NCBI GenBank assembly: GCA_047975295.1
Contig: JBKEDH010000041.1
Location: 1 to 33,346, forward strand
DNA length: 33,346 nucleotides
Reading direction: 5' to 3'
Source of the DNA: JBKEDH01 sp047975295
Lineage (GTDB): Bacteria; Bacteroidota; Bacteroidia; Flavobacteriales; Flavobacteriaceae
Shown: positions 8,543-15,736 of the stretch, one piece after another
How positions within the stretch are numbered: the stretch's first letter is position 1
Layout: the number at the start of each line of letters is the position of its first letter
Notes under the pieces: generated by a model
Databases searched by the model: none
Told to the model about the DNA's origin: nothing
Seen by the model: the letters and a program-made list of their open reading frames with translations, nothing else
Made by a program: the position numbers and the translations under genes

Positions 8543-8852
8543 AAATGTTAGGTTTTTTTTGATAGATATAAACAAAAACGGTTCCAAACCGATATTATTA
8601 TATTTTTTAAAACTTGTTTTGTATTAAAAATAAATAATGAAAAGTGAAAATGTTTCTTTTAAAATCAGGAGCCAAGAGCCAAGACTTTCATACTTTATGA
8701 CCTTTGGTTTTTTTGACTTTATAACTTTCAAACCAAAAAAAATAAAACCTTAGATTGAATTTCTAAAACCAAACACTTTTAACCAATAGCAAAAATGCAC
8801 TTCCATTGCACAGATTAATTTCCAATCTTTGTTAAAGCAAAAAATAACAATT
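8543..8852. other. Intergenic stretch with short interspersed repeats
   Basis: No gene is seen here. At 8670-8683 GAGCCAA is repeated in tandem. At about 8684-8731 the unit ACTTTATGAC/ACTTTC occurs several times in degenerate form. These resemble short interspersed sequences scattered through flavobacterial genomes. A GTGAAAA-type scrap lies at 8641-8652. The P-type ATPase promoter must be in the right part, but no clean TTG/TAnnTTTG pair was found. Confidence 0.6.
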
Positions 8853-10778
8853 ATGAAAAAAGTGCACCACGATAACGATAGCCATGATCATGGACACAGT
8901 CACGATAATACCGGAAACAGATTTAAAATCTATATACCCGCAATAACAAGTTTTATATTGCTTATTGGAGGTATTGCATTAAATTATTTTAATGTAAATT
9001 TTTTCAAGGGTTGGCTACGTATTATTTGGTATATTTTAGCTTATATTCCTGTGGGTTTTCCGGTTGTAAAGGAAGGTTGGAAAAGTGCCGTAAAAGGCGA
9101 TGTGTTTACCGAATTTTTCTTAATGGCCATTGCCACAATTGGGGCTTTTGCCATTGGCGAATATCCCGAAGGTGTTGCGGTCATGTTGTTTTATGCCGTT
9201 GGCGAATTGTTCCAAAATGCTGCGGTTAGCCGTGCTAAAGGCAATATAAAAGCTTTGTTGGATGTACGCCCAAAGGAGGCCAATGTATTCCGTAATGGTG
9301 ATTATACAAGTGTTTCTCCAGAAACTGTTGAGATTGGCGAAAAAATACAGATTCGGGTTGGCGAAAAAATACCTTTAGATGGCATTTTACTATCTGAAAA
9401 AGCAGTATTGAACACATCGGCATTAACAGGCGAAAGTAAGCCCGACACCGTTTTAAAGTCAGCTAAGGTTTTTGCCGGAAGTATTAATATGAAAAGCGTG
9501 GTTGAGGTTGAAGTTACCAATACGTTTGCCGATAGTTCCATTGCCCGAATATTGGATTTGGTACAAAATGCCACCGCCCGAAAATCGACAACCGAATTGT
9601 TTATTCGTAAATTTGCCCGTATTTATACGCCAATTGTTGTTTTTCTTGCTATTGGTGTCGCATTTTTACCTTACTTTTTTGTAGCAGATTATGTGTTAAA
9701 GGAGTGGGTGTATAAAGCTTTGGTCTTTTTGGTTATTTCCTGTCCCTGTGCTTTGGTTATTTCCATTCCTTTGGGATATTTTGGTGGTTTGGGGGCCGCC
9801 TCAAAAAACGGAATTCTGTTTAAAGGTGCATCTTTTCTCGATATCGTGGCAAAATTGAATACCTTGGTAATGGATAAAACAGGAACGGTAACCAAAGGGG
9901 TGTTCAAAATAAAGAAAATTAAGAGTTTCGGATTTTCCGAAGTTGAAATGATGACTTATTTAATGGCTATGGAGGCACAATCTACGCATCCCATTGCCCA
10001 AGCTATTATGGCTTATAAAACAGATGGAAATACTGATTTTATTGCTGAAAACGTTACCGAAATTGCCGGTAAGGGCTTAAAGGGAAACGTTAACGGAAAA
10101 AGCGTTTTGGTAGGTAATAAAACCTTGATGCGTATCCATAATATTGAAGTTCCTATTGAAACCGAAACCATTGTGGAATCTATTGTGTTAATGGCTGTTG
10201 GCAATGTTTTTTCAGGTTATGTGGTTATTGCAGACGAACTAAAACAGGATGCAAAAATAACCATAAGCAAACTTCATAAAATAGGAGTAAACAAAATCAT
10301 GATGCTTTCTGGCGATAAAGATTCCATCACACAGAAAGTAGCCAGCGAACTGGGTATAGATAGTGCTAAAGGTGGATTGTTACCGGAAGATAAATTAAAT
10401 GAAGTCGAAAAATTAAAACAAAATCCCAAAAGCAAAATCGCCTTTATTGGCGATGGTATAAACGATGCACCAGTTTTAGCGGCAAGCGATGTAGGTATTG
10501 CCATGGGTGGATTAGGTAGTGATGTGGCCATAGAAACCGCCGATGTTATCATTCAAACCGATCAACCTTCAAAAGTGATAACAGCCGTAAAAATAGGGCG
10601 TTCAACACGATTAATAGTTTGGCAAAACGTTATTTTGGCCTTTGGTGTAAAGGCAATTGTGCTTATTCTCGGTGCCGGTGGTTTGGCAACCATGTGGGAA
10701 GCTGTTTTTGCCGATGTTGGCGTAGCTTTATTGGCTATTTTAAATGCGGTACGGTTACAGAATATGAAATGGGATTGA
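8853..10778 (+). CDS. Heavy-metal P1B-type ATPase (Zn/Cd/Pb class)
   Basis: From ATG 8853 the protein has 641 residues. It starts with a His/Asp-rich stretch (HHDNDSHDHGHSHD) instead of an HMA domain. After the first membrane segments come TGES (192-195, actuator), the intramembrane metal motif SCPCALVISIP (from 296), the phosphorylated Asp341 in DKTGT, HP in THPIAQA, and GDGINDAP in the ATP/hinge region. CPC with SIPLG downstream fits the P1B-2 group that exports Zn2+, Cd2+ and Pb2+; this assignment is inference from the motif. It pumps metal from cytoplasm to periplasm, where the downstream RND system can take over. The frame extension to a TTG at 8829 is not preferred. Confidence 0.93.
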   Translation: MKKVHHDNDSHDHGHSHDNTGNRFKIYIPAITSFILLIGGIALNYFNVNFFKGWLRIIWYILAYIPVGFPVVKEGWKSAVKGDVFTEFFLMAIATIGAFAIGEYPEGVAVMLFYAVGELFQNAAVSRAKGNIKALLDVRPKEANVFRNGDYTSVSPETVEIGEKIQIRVGEKIPLDGILLSEKAVLNTSALTGESKPDTVLKSAKVFAGSINMKSVVEVEVTNTFADSSIARILDLVQNATARKSTTELFIRKFARIYTPIVVFLAIGVAFLPYFFVADYVLKEWVYKALVFLVISCPCALVISIPLGYFGGLGAASKNGILFKGASFLDIVAKLNTLVMDKTGTVTKGVFKIKKIKSFGFSEVEMMTYLMAMEAQSTHPIAQAIMAYKTDGNTDFIAENVTEIAGKGLKGNVNGKSVLVGNKTLMRIHNIEVPIETETIVESIVLMAVGNVFSGYVVIADELKQDAKITISKLHKIGVNKIMMLSGDKDSITQKVASELGIDSAKGGLLPEDKLNEVEKLKQNPKSKIAFIGDGINDAPVLAASDVGIAMGGLGSDVAIETADVIIQTDQPSKVITAVKIGRSTRLIVWQNVILAFGVKAIVLILGAGGLATMWEAVFADVGVALLAILNAVRLQNMKWD

Positions 10779-10912
10779 ACTTAAACAGAGGTATAATGTG
10801 ATTAAAATTTGTGGTAAATTAAGACGAATCCCCTTAATTATCAAACTAAAAATATCTAAATTTTAGTTAAATAATCAATCATATTTTAAAATTTATTACT
10901 TTTGTGTTTCAA

Positions 10913-11326
10913 ATGAAACAAACAATTCACAAAATAACATCACTTTTAATGGCTGTTGTAGTACTGTTTTCTACAATGTCGTTTACTGTTGATATGCACT
11001 TTTGTGGTGATACCTTGGTTGAAACAGCCATTTTCCAAAATGCTGAAGGCTGCGGTATGGAAATAGAAAATCTATCTACAGAAAACTGTTCCATTATCGA
11101 AAAAAACTGTTGTAGCGACGAGCAACTTCTTATTGAAGGGCAAGACGAATTACAATTTAGCATTGATAAAATATCTTTAGAGCAGCAACTGTTCATTGCT
11201 TCGTTTGTACACACTTATATACACCTTTTTGAAGGAAACGAGAAAGAAACCGTTGTTTTCGAAGCCTACAAACCACCCTTGGTTGTCCAACCAATATACA
11301 AACTGGACGAAACCTATTTAATTTGA
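10913..11326 (+). CDS. Small HYC_CC_PP family secreted protein
   Basis: The 137-residue protein has a signal peptide (MKQTIHKITSLLMAVVVLFS), then MHFCGD, NCCSDE and KPPLVV. These are the His-aromatic-Cys, Cys-Cys and Pro-Pro hallmarks that name this Bacteroidetes family, usually encoded next to metal efflux genes. A periplasmic metal-sensing or metal-handling role is likely by context, and the Cys/His residues could bind metal; no function is established. A GTG at 10904 is in frame, but the sequence TACTTTTG (10897-10904) resembles a -7 box, so ATG 10913 is preferred. Confidence 0.8.
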   Translation: MKQTIHKITSLLMAVVVLFSTMSFTVDMHFCGDTLVETAIFQNAEGCGMEIENLSTENCSIIEKNCCSDEQLLIEGQDELQFSIDKISLEQQLFIASFVHTYIHLFEGNEKETVVFEAYKPPLVVQPIYKLDETYLI

Positions 11327-11465
11327 TTTTTTAGTAGTTGGTTATAATACATCCCTGTGTTGTGTTATGGCCTTTTCGTATTTAAGATAAGGATGTTTAA
11401 AAGCATCGTATTCTTAATACCATGTACTTAATTCTTTTGTGCTCACTACTAAAATCTAAAAAAAA

Positions 11466-13424
11466 ATGCTCAATAAAAGCATCAAATTTTTAATAGAAAA
11501 CAAACTTGTGGCTGTTTTAATGTTGGTCTTGTTTGTTGGTTGGGGAACGGTAAATGCACCCTTTAATTGGGATACCGGTTTTTTGCCCAATAATCCTGTT
11601 GCGGTAGATGCCATTCCAGATATTGGCGAAAACCAACAAATTGTTTTTACCAAGTGGGATGGCCAGTCGCCGCAGGATATCGAAGACCAAGTAACCTATC
11701 CCTTAACTACAACTTTATTGGGTATTCCGGGTGTAAAAACCATCCGTAGTTCGTCTATGTTCGGGTTTTCCAGTATTTATATCATTTTCGATGAGGATAT
11801 TGAATTTTACTGGAGCCGGAGCCGTATCCTCGAAAAACTCAATTCCCTGCCCAGCGGATTGCTTCCGCAAGGGGTTAGTCCAACGTTAGGCCCCGATGCT
11901 ACAGGACTCGGACAAATTTATTGGTACACTTTGGAAGGTCGGGATGAAAATGGCAACATTACCGGTGGATGGGATTTGCACGAACTGCGGAGTATTCAGG
12001 ATTATTACGTGAAATACGCCCTGTCGTCGGCAAGCGGTGTTTCCGAAGTAGGTTCCATTGGCGGTTATGTTCAAGAATATCAAGTGGATGTAAATCCCGA
12101 ATTAATGCGCCAATACAACATCGGTTTAAACCAAGTAGTAAAAGCCGTTAAGGATAGTAATAAGGATATTGGGGCACAAACTTTAGAAATAAACCAAGCC
12201 GAATATTTGGTACGTGGTTTGGGGTATGTAAAATCCATTTCGGATATTGAAGAAGCCGTAGTAACTTCCGAAGATTTTACGTCTATCAAAATTAAGGATA
12301 TCGCCAAAGTATCGTTGGGGCCAAGTGCCCGACGAGGCATTTTGGATAAAGAAGGTGCCGAAGTAGTTGGTGGTGTTATTGTGGCACGTTATGGTGCCAA
12401 TCCGTTGGAAGTTATCAATAATGTAAAGGAAAAAATAAAGGAATTAAGTACCGGATTGCCATCAAAAACATTAAGTGACGGACGCACCTCGCAACTTACC
12501 ATTGTACCATTTTACGACCGAACCGAACTTATACAGGAAACCCTTGGTACACTTAATGAAGCCTTAACTTTAGAGATTTTAATAACCATTTTGGTCATTA
12601 TTGTTATGGTGTTCAATTTACGGGCTTCGGTACTTATTTCCGGTTTATTGCCTGTTGCGGTTTTAATGGTGTTTATAGCTATGAAGGCCTTTGGGGTCGA
12701 TGCCAACATCGTGGCACTTTCGGGTATTGCCATTGCTATTGGAACTATGGTTGATGTAGGTGTTATCCTATCGGAAAATATTATTCGTCATCTCGATGAA
12801 GAAAAGGGAAAAATGAATAATGAAAATGTTATCCAGACAGCACAAGGAGCAAACAATGGAAAATATGCAGAGATTCTTCACGATGCTCAGAATGACAAGA
12901 TAACAACGAACACCGAACACCGAACAACGAATAACGAACAACGAACAATAAACCAAATCGTTTACAACGCCACAGCCGAAGTATCGGGAGCTATTGTAAC
13001 GGCGGTAATGACAACCATTATTAGTTTTATTCCGGTGTTTACAATGGTTGGTGCCGAAGGAAAATTATTTCGTCCGTTGGCATTTACCAAAACCTTTGCC
13101 TTAACGGCATCCATTATTGTCGCTTTATTTTTAATTCCGCCGTTTGCAGCTTTTTTATTCAGAAAAACAACTATCAAAAAAAAGGTTCAGTATTTATTAA
13201 ACGGTATTTTAATCCTTTTAGGAATCGTTTCTATTTTCTTCGGAAATGGCTTGGGCTTGGTATTGGTTGCCTTTGGAGCCGTTGCATTGTGGAGCCTGTA
13301 TTCAGAAAAAAACACCTTTCACTTTTCATTTTTCACTCTCAACTGCAGTTTTAAACACACTCATTTCGGCTTTGGCCATTGTATTTCTTTTGGCAGAATA
13401 TTGGTGTCCGCTTGGCGTAGATAG
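11466..13424 (+). CDS. CusA/CzcA-type heavy-metal RND pump, N-terminal part of frameshifted gene
   Basis: Residues 1 to about 613 are the N-terminal half of a heavy-metal RND pump: first membrane helix, pore-domain motifs (VTYPLTTTLLGIPGVKTIRS, SMFGFSSIYIIFDE, PTLGPDATGLGQIYWYTLE), and helices 2-6 with the proton-relay Asp near 430 (GTMVDVGVILSENI). After SEK the frame reads through repeat DNA into a nonsense tail and stops at 13424; the real sequence continues in the +1 frame. Deleting one A of the A7 run at 13306-13312 restores one protein of about 1289 residues. The loop after helix 4 carries an in-frame insert made of interspersed-repeat sequence (12807-12955). The pump would move metal out of the periplasm in complex with the downstream OMF and adaptor. 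Confidence 0.88.
   Translation: MLNKSIKFLIENKLVAVLMLVLFVGWGTVNAPFNWDTGFLPNNPVAVDAIPDIGENQQIVFTKWDGQSPQDIEDQVTYPLTTTLLGIPGVKTIRSSSMFGFSSIYIIFDEDIEFYWSRSRILEKLNSLPSGLLPQGVSPTLGPDATGLGQIYWYTLEGRDENGNITGGWDLHELRSIQDYYVKYALSSASGVSEVGSIGGYVQEYQVDVNPELMRQYNIGLNQVVKAVKDSNKDIGAQTLEINQAEYLVRGLGYVKSISDIEEAVVTSEDFTSIKIKDIAKVSLGPSARRGILDKEGAEVVGGVIVARYGANPLEVINNVKEKIKELSTGLPSKTLSDGRTSQLTIVPFYDRTELIQETLGTLNEALTLEILITILVIIVMVFNLRASVLISGLLPVAVLMVFIAMKAFGVDANIVALSGIAIAIGTMVDVGVILSENIIRHLDEEKGKMNNENVIQTAQGANNGKYAEILHDAQNDKITTNTEHRTTNNEQRTINQIVYNATAEVSGAIVTAVMTTIISFIPVFTMVGAEGKLFRPLAFTKTFALTASIIVALFLIPPFAAFLFRKTTIKKKVQYLLNGILILLGIVSIFFGNGLGLVLVAFGAVALWSLYSEKNTFHFSFFTLNCSFKHTHFGFGHCISFGRILVSAWRR
12807..12955 (+). 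repeat. Interspersed repeat DNA inserted in frame in the RND gene
   Basis: The segment joins GGGAAAAATGAATAATGAAAA, a 29-bp unit at 12870-12898 (GATTCTTCACGATGCTCAG core, reverse form of the TTCTGAGC...GAAGAATC repeats) and a run of CGAACAACGAA-type units at 12902-12953. It stays in frame and encodes a hydrophilic linker rich in N, T, E, Q and R after ENIIRHLDEEKG. Related pumps go directly from RHLDE to the YxATAEVSGAI helix. Confidence 0.75.
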
Positions 13425-15336
13425 AAGTCTGTTGCTAAATCTTATCGTTGTGGGTGTTATATGTTTTGGTTTGCTGGGTGCTTTTTCTCTTTTCAGAATG
13501 TATTACACTCAAATTTTACGTTGGTGCTTAAACCATAAACTTTTGTTTTTGTCTGTACCAACAGCCATTATAATTGCCGGATTTTTTATAATGAAAAATA
13601 CGGGAAAAGAGTTTATGCCTTCACTAAATGAAGGTTCGTTTTTGCTTATGCCAACCTCAATGCCTCATTCTGGAGTTGAAGAAAACAAGCGTGTGGTACA
13701 GCAGTTGGATATGGCGGTTGCCGGTATTCCCGAAATTGAAACGGTAGTAGGCAAGGCCGGACGTACCGAATCGGCTCTGGACCCAGCACCAATGTCTATG
13801 TACGAAAATGTTATCCAGTACAAACCCGAATACATGCTTAACCAACACGGCGAACGCCAAAGGTATAAAGTAAATGATAAAGGTGAATTTGAATTAAAAA
13901 CCGGCCATTTCGTTTTAAATCCAAATACTGTTAGTTCAAGTGAAGTCGATAATAATGATAATGTTACTTTGAGTGAAGTCGAAAGCTCTCAATTAATTGA
14001 AGATGAAGACGGCGAATTTTTCCGTAACTGGCGACCCAAAATAAAATCGCCTAACGATATTTGGAACGAAATTGTAAAGGTTACCAAGCTACCGGGCGTA
14101 ACATCGGCACCAAAATTACAGCCTATCGAAACCCGATTGGTCATGCTCCAAACCGGAATGCGTGCACCCATGGGCATAAAAGTAAAAGGACAGGATTTAA
14201 AGCAGATAGAAGCCTTTGGGATAGCATTGGAACCTATTTTAAAACAAGCCGAAGGCGTTAAGCAAGAAGCCGTTTTTGCCGATAGAATTGTAGGCAAACC
14301 CTATTTATTAATTGATATTGACCGCGATAAAATTGCCCGCTATGGTGTAAATATTGAAGATGTACAAAATGTGTTAAAAGTGGCTGTTGGTGGTATGGTA
14401 CTTACCCAAACCGTTGAAGGCAGGGAGCGCTATGGCGTTAGGGTGCGTTACCCACGAGAGCTGCGTACCAGTCCCACCGATTTGGAAAATATTTACATTC
14501 CTGTTGAAAAAGGCAGTCCCGTACCATTGGGTGAATTGGCAAATATCCGTTACGAACAAGGCCCACAAATGATTAAAAGTGAAGATACCTTTTTGGTAGG
14601 TTATGTGCTGTTCGATAAAAAAGATGGTTTTGCTGAAGTAAACGTTGTGGAAACTGCCCAAAAACTGATTCAGGAGAAAATAAATTCGGGCGAATTGACC
14701 GTTCCAAAAGGGATTACCTATCAGTTTACCGGAAATTACGAAAACCAGCTGCGTGCCGAAAAAACCTTATCGGTTGTAGTACCGTTGGCGTTGCTTATCA
14801 TTTTCCTTATTTTGTATTTCCAATTCCGTTCGGTAGGTACATCGCTAATGGTGTTTACTGGAATTGCCGTGGCTTTTGCAGGCGGTTTTATTATGATTTG
14901 GCTTTACGGACAGGATTGGTTTTTAAATTTTAGCCTATTTGGCGAAAACCTGCGGGATTTATTTCAAATGCACGCCATTAATTTAAGTGTTGCCGTTTGG
15001 GTAGGTTTTATTGCACTTTTTGGCATAGCAACCGACGATGGTGTAGTCATGGCAACCTATTTAACCCAAACTTTCGATAAAAACTCGCCCGAAACCAAAA
15101 AGGAAATTAGGGCTTCGATTGTTGAAGCCGGCGAAAAACGTATCCGTCCGTGTTTAATGACAACGGCCACCACCATTTTGGCCTTGTTGCCCGTATTAAC
15201 ATCAACAGGGCGGGGAAGCGATATTATGATTCCTATGGCAATTCCCAGTTTTGGCGGTATGCTCATTGCATTAATTACATTATTTGTTGTACCGGTATTG
15301 TATAGCTGGAAGGCAGAATTTAGAGTGAAAAATTAA
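13246..15336 (+). CDS. CusA/CzcA-type heavy-metal RND pump, C-terminal part of frameshifted gene
   Basis: Meaningful sequence starts around 13313; the ATG at 13246 lies in the wrong frame for the preceding helix and is probably not used. The frame holds the extra hydrophobic region found in flavobacterial pumps (LISALAIVFLL, LLLNLIVVGVICFGLLGAF), the second pore domain (MPTSMPHSGVEENKRVVQQL, ETVVGKAGRTESALDPAPMS, APKLQPIETRLVMLQTGMRA) and helices 8-12 including GIATDDGVVMATYL. An in-frame tandem repeat of 33-bp period (13930-13982) adds an acidic/Ser-rich stretch to the periplasmic domain. The last codons (RVKN, stop) fall in a GTGAAAAATTAAAA repeat. Without slippage or correction this half has no membrane-anchored partner helix set and would be non-functional alone. 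Confidence 0.88.
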   Translation: MAWAWYWLPLEPLHCGACIQKKTPFTFHFSLSTAVLNTLISALAIVFLLAEYWCPLGVDRSLLLNLIVVGVICFGLLGAFSLFRMYYTQILRWCLNHKLLFLSVPTAIIIAGFFIMKNTGKEFMPSLNEGSFLLMPTSMPHSGVEENKRVVQQLDMAVAGIPEIETVVGKAGRTESALDPAPMSMYENVIQYKPEYMLNQHGERQRYKVNDKGEFELKTGHFVLNPNTVSSSEVDNNDNVTLSEVESSQLIEDEDGEFFRNWRPKIKSPNDIWNEIVKVTKLPGVTSAPKLQPIETRLVMLQTGMRAPMGIKVKGQDLKQIEAFGIALEPILKQAEGVKQEAVFADRIVGKPYLLIDIDRDKIARYGVNIEDVQNVLKVAVGGMVLTQTVEGRERYGVRVRYPRELRTSPTDLENIYIPVEKGSPVPLGELANIRYEQGPQMIKSEDTFLVGYVLFDKKDGFAEVNVVETAQKLIQEKINSGELTVPKGITYQFTGNYENQLRAEKTLSVVVPLALLIIFLILYFQFRSVGTSLMVFTGIAVAFAGGFIMIWLYGQDWFLNFSLFGENLRDLFQMHAINLSVAVWVGFIALFGIATDDGVVMATYLTQTFDKNSPETKKEIRASIVEAGEKRIRPCLMTTATTILALLPVLTSTGRGSDIMIPMAIPSFGGMLIALITLFVVPVLYSWKAEFRVKN
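13306..13312 (+). other. A7 tract at the RND frameshift, next to a TTTTCAC-type repeat
   Basis: A run of seven A precedes repeat DNA of the form TTTCACTTTTCATTTTTCAC (13317-13336). Reading with six A joins the two RND halves in one frame. The cause may be a base-call error, a real mutation, or transcriptional slippage on the A run. Confidence 0.75.
13930..13982 (+). repeat. Two-unit interspersed repeat in RND coding sequence (33-bp period)
   Basis: GTTAGTTCAAGTGAAGTCGA (13930-13949) recurs as GTTACTTTGAGTGAAGTCGA (13963-13982). The period of 33 bp is a multiple of three, so both copies encode similar peptides (SSSEVD, TLSEVE). The unit resembles the AGTGAAGTCGA-type interspersed repeat of flavobacteria. 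Confidence 0.75.
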
Positions 15337-15375
15337 AAACTAAAAGTGAAGAGTGGAAAATTAAGAGTAAAAATT
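15322..15375. repeat. GTGAAAA-type repeat between RND and four-helix-bundle genes
   Basis: Degenerate units such as AGTGAAAAATTAAAAAC, AAAAGTGAAGAGTGGAAAA and AAGAGTAAAAA fill this stretch. The opposite-strand form of the same repeat family lies at 15809-15907, so the two blocks form an inverted pair around the four-helix-bundle gene. The RND stop codon (15334-15336) is inside the block. Confidence 0.75.
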
Positions 15376-15382
15376 TTAGGTT

Positions 15383-15736
15383 ATGGGAAAAAGTGTCTTA
15401 AAAGATAAAAGTTACGATTTTGCTATTTTGATTGTAAAACTATCTCAATATTTAATCAATGAGAAAAAAGAATTTGTGTTGAGTAAACAACTATTAAGAA
15501 GTGGAACAGCCATCGGGGCACTTATCCGCGAAGCAGAATTTGCACAAAGTAAAAAAGATTTTATAAGTAAAATGAGCATTTCGTTAAAAGAAGCTAACGA
15601 AACATTGTATTGGTTGGATTTACTAAAGGATACTTATTTTATTACAAAAGAAAGGCATCAAAATTATAGCAAACTAAATAAAGAATTGATAGCTATGTTA
15701 GTCAGTTCAATTAAAACATCAAAATCGAAATTATAA
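15383..15736 (+). CDS. Four-helix-bundle protein of the S23/IVP family
   Basis: The 117-residue protein matches the 23S rRNA intervening-sequence protein family: DKSYDFAILIVKLSQYL, then LSKQLLRSGTAIGALIREAE, AQSKKDFISKMSISLKEANE and TLYWLDLLKDT. All four helices are present. Members were first found in intervening sequences inside 23S rRNA genes and are related to the Avd protein of diversity-generating retroelements; their own activity is unknown. It is an odd guest between the RND pump and its outer-membrane factor. Its stop overlaps the next start (TAATG), so translation may be coupled. Inverted GTGAAAA/TTTTCAC repeat blocks flank it on both sides, which suggests it arrived as a small element. 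Confidence 0.88.
   Translation: MGKSVLKDKSYDFAILIVKLSQYLINEKKEFVLSKQLLRSGTAIGALIREAEFAQSKKDFISKMSISLKEANETLYWLDLLKDTYFITKERHQNYSKLNKELIAMLVSSIKTSKSKL

Noticed and set aside
15383..15736. Avd-like protein of a diversity-generating retroelement
   Set aside because: The fold family is related, but no reverse transcriptase, template repeat or variable repeat was found nearby.
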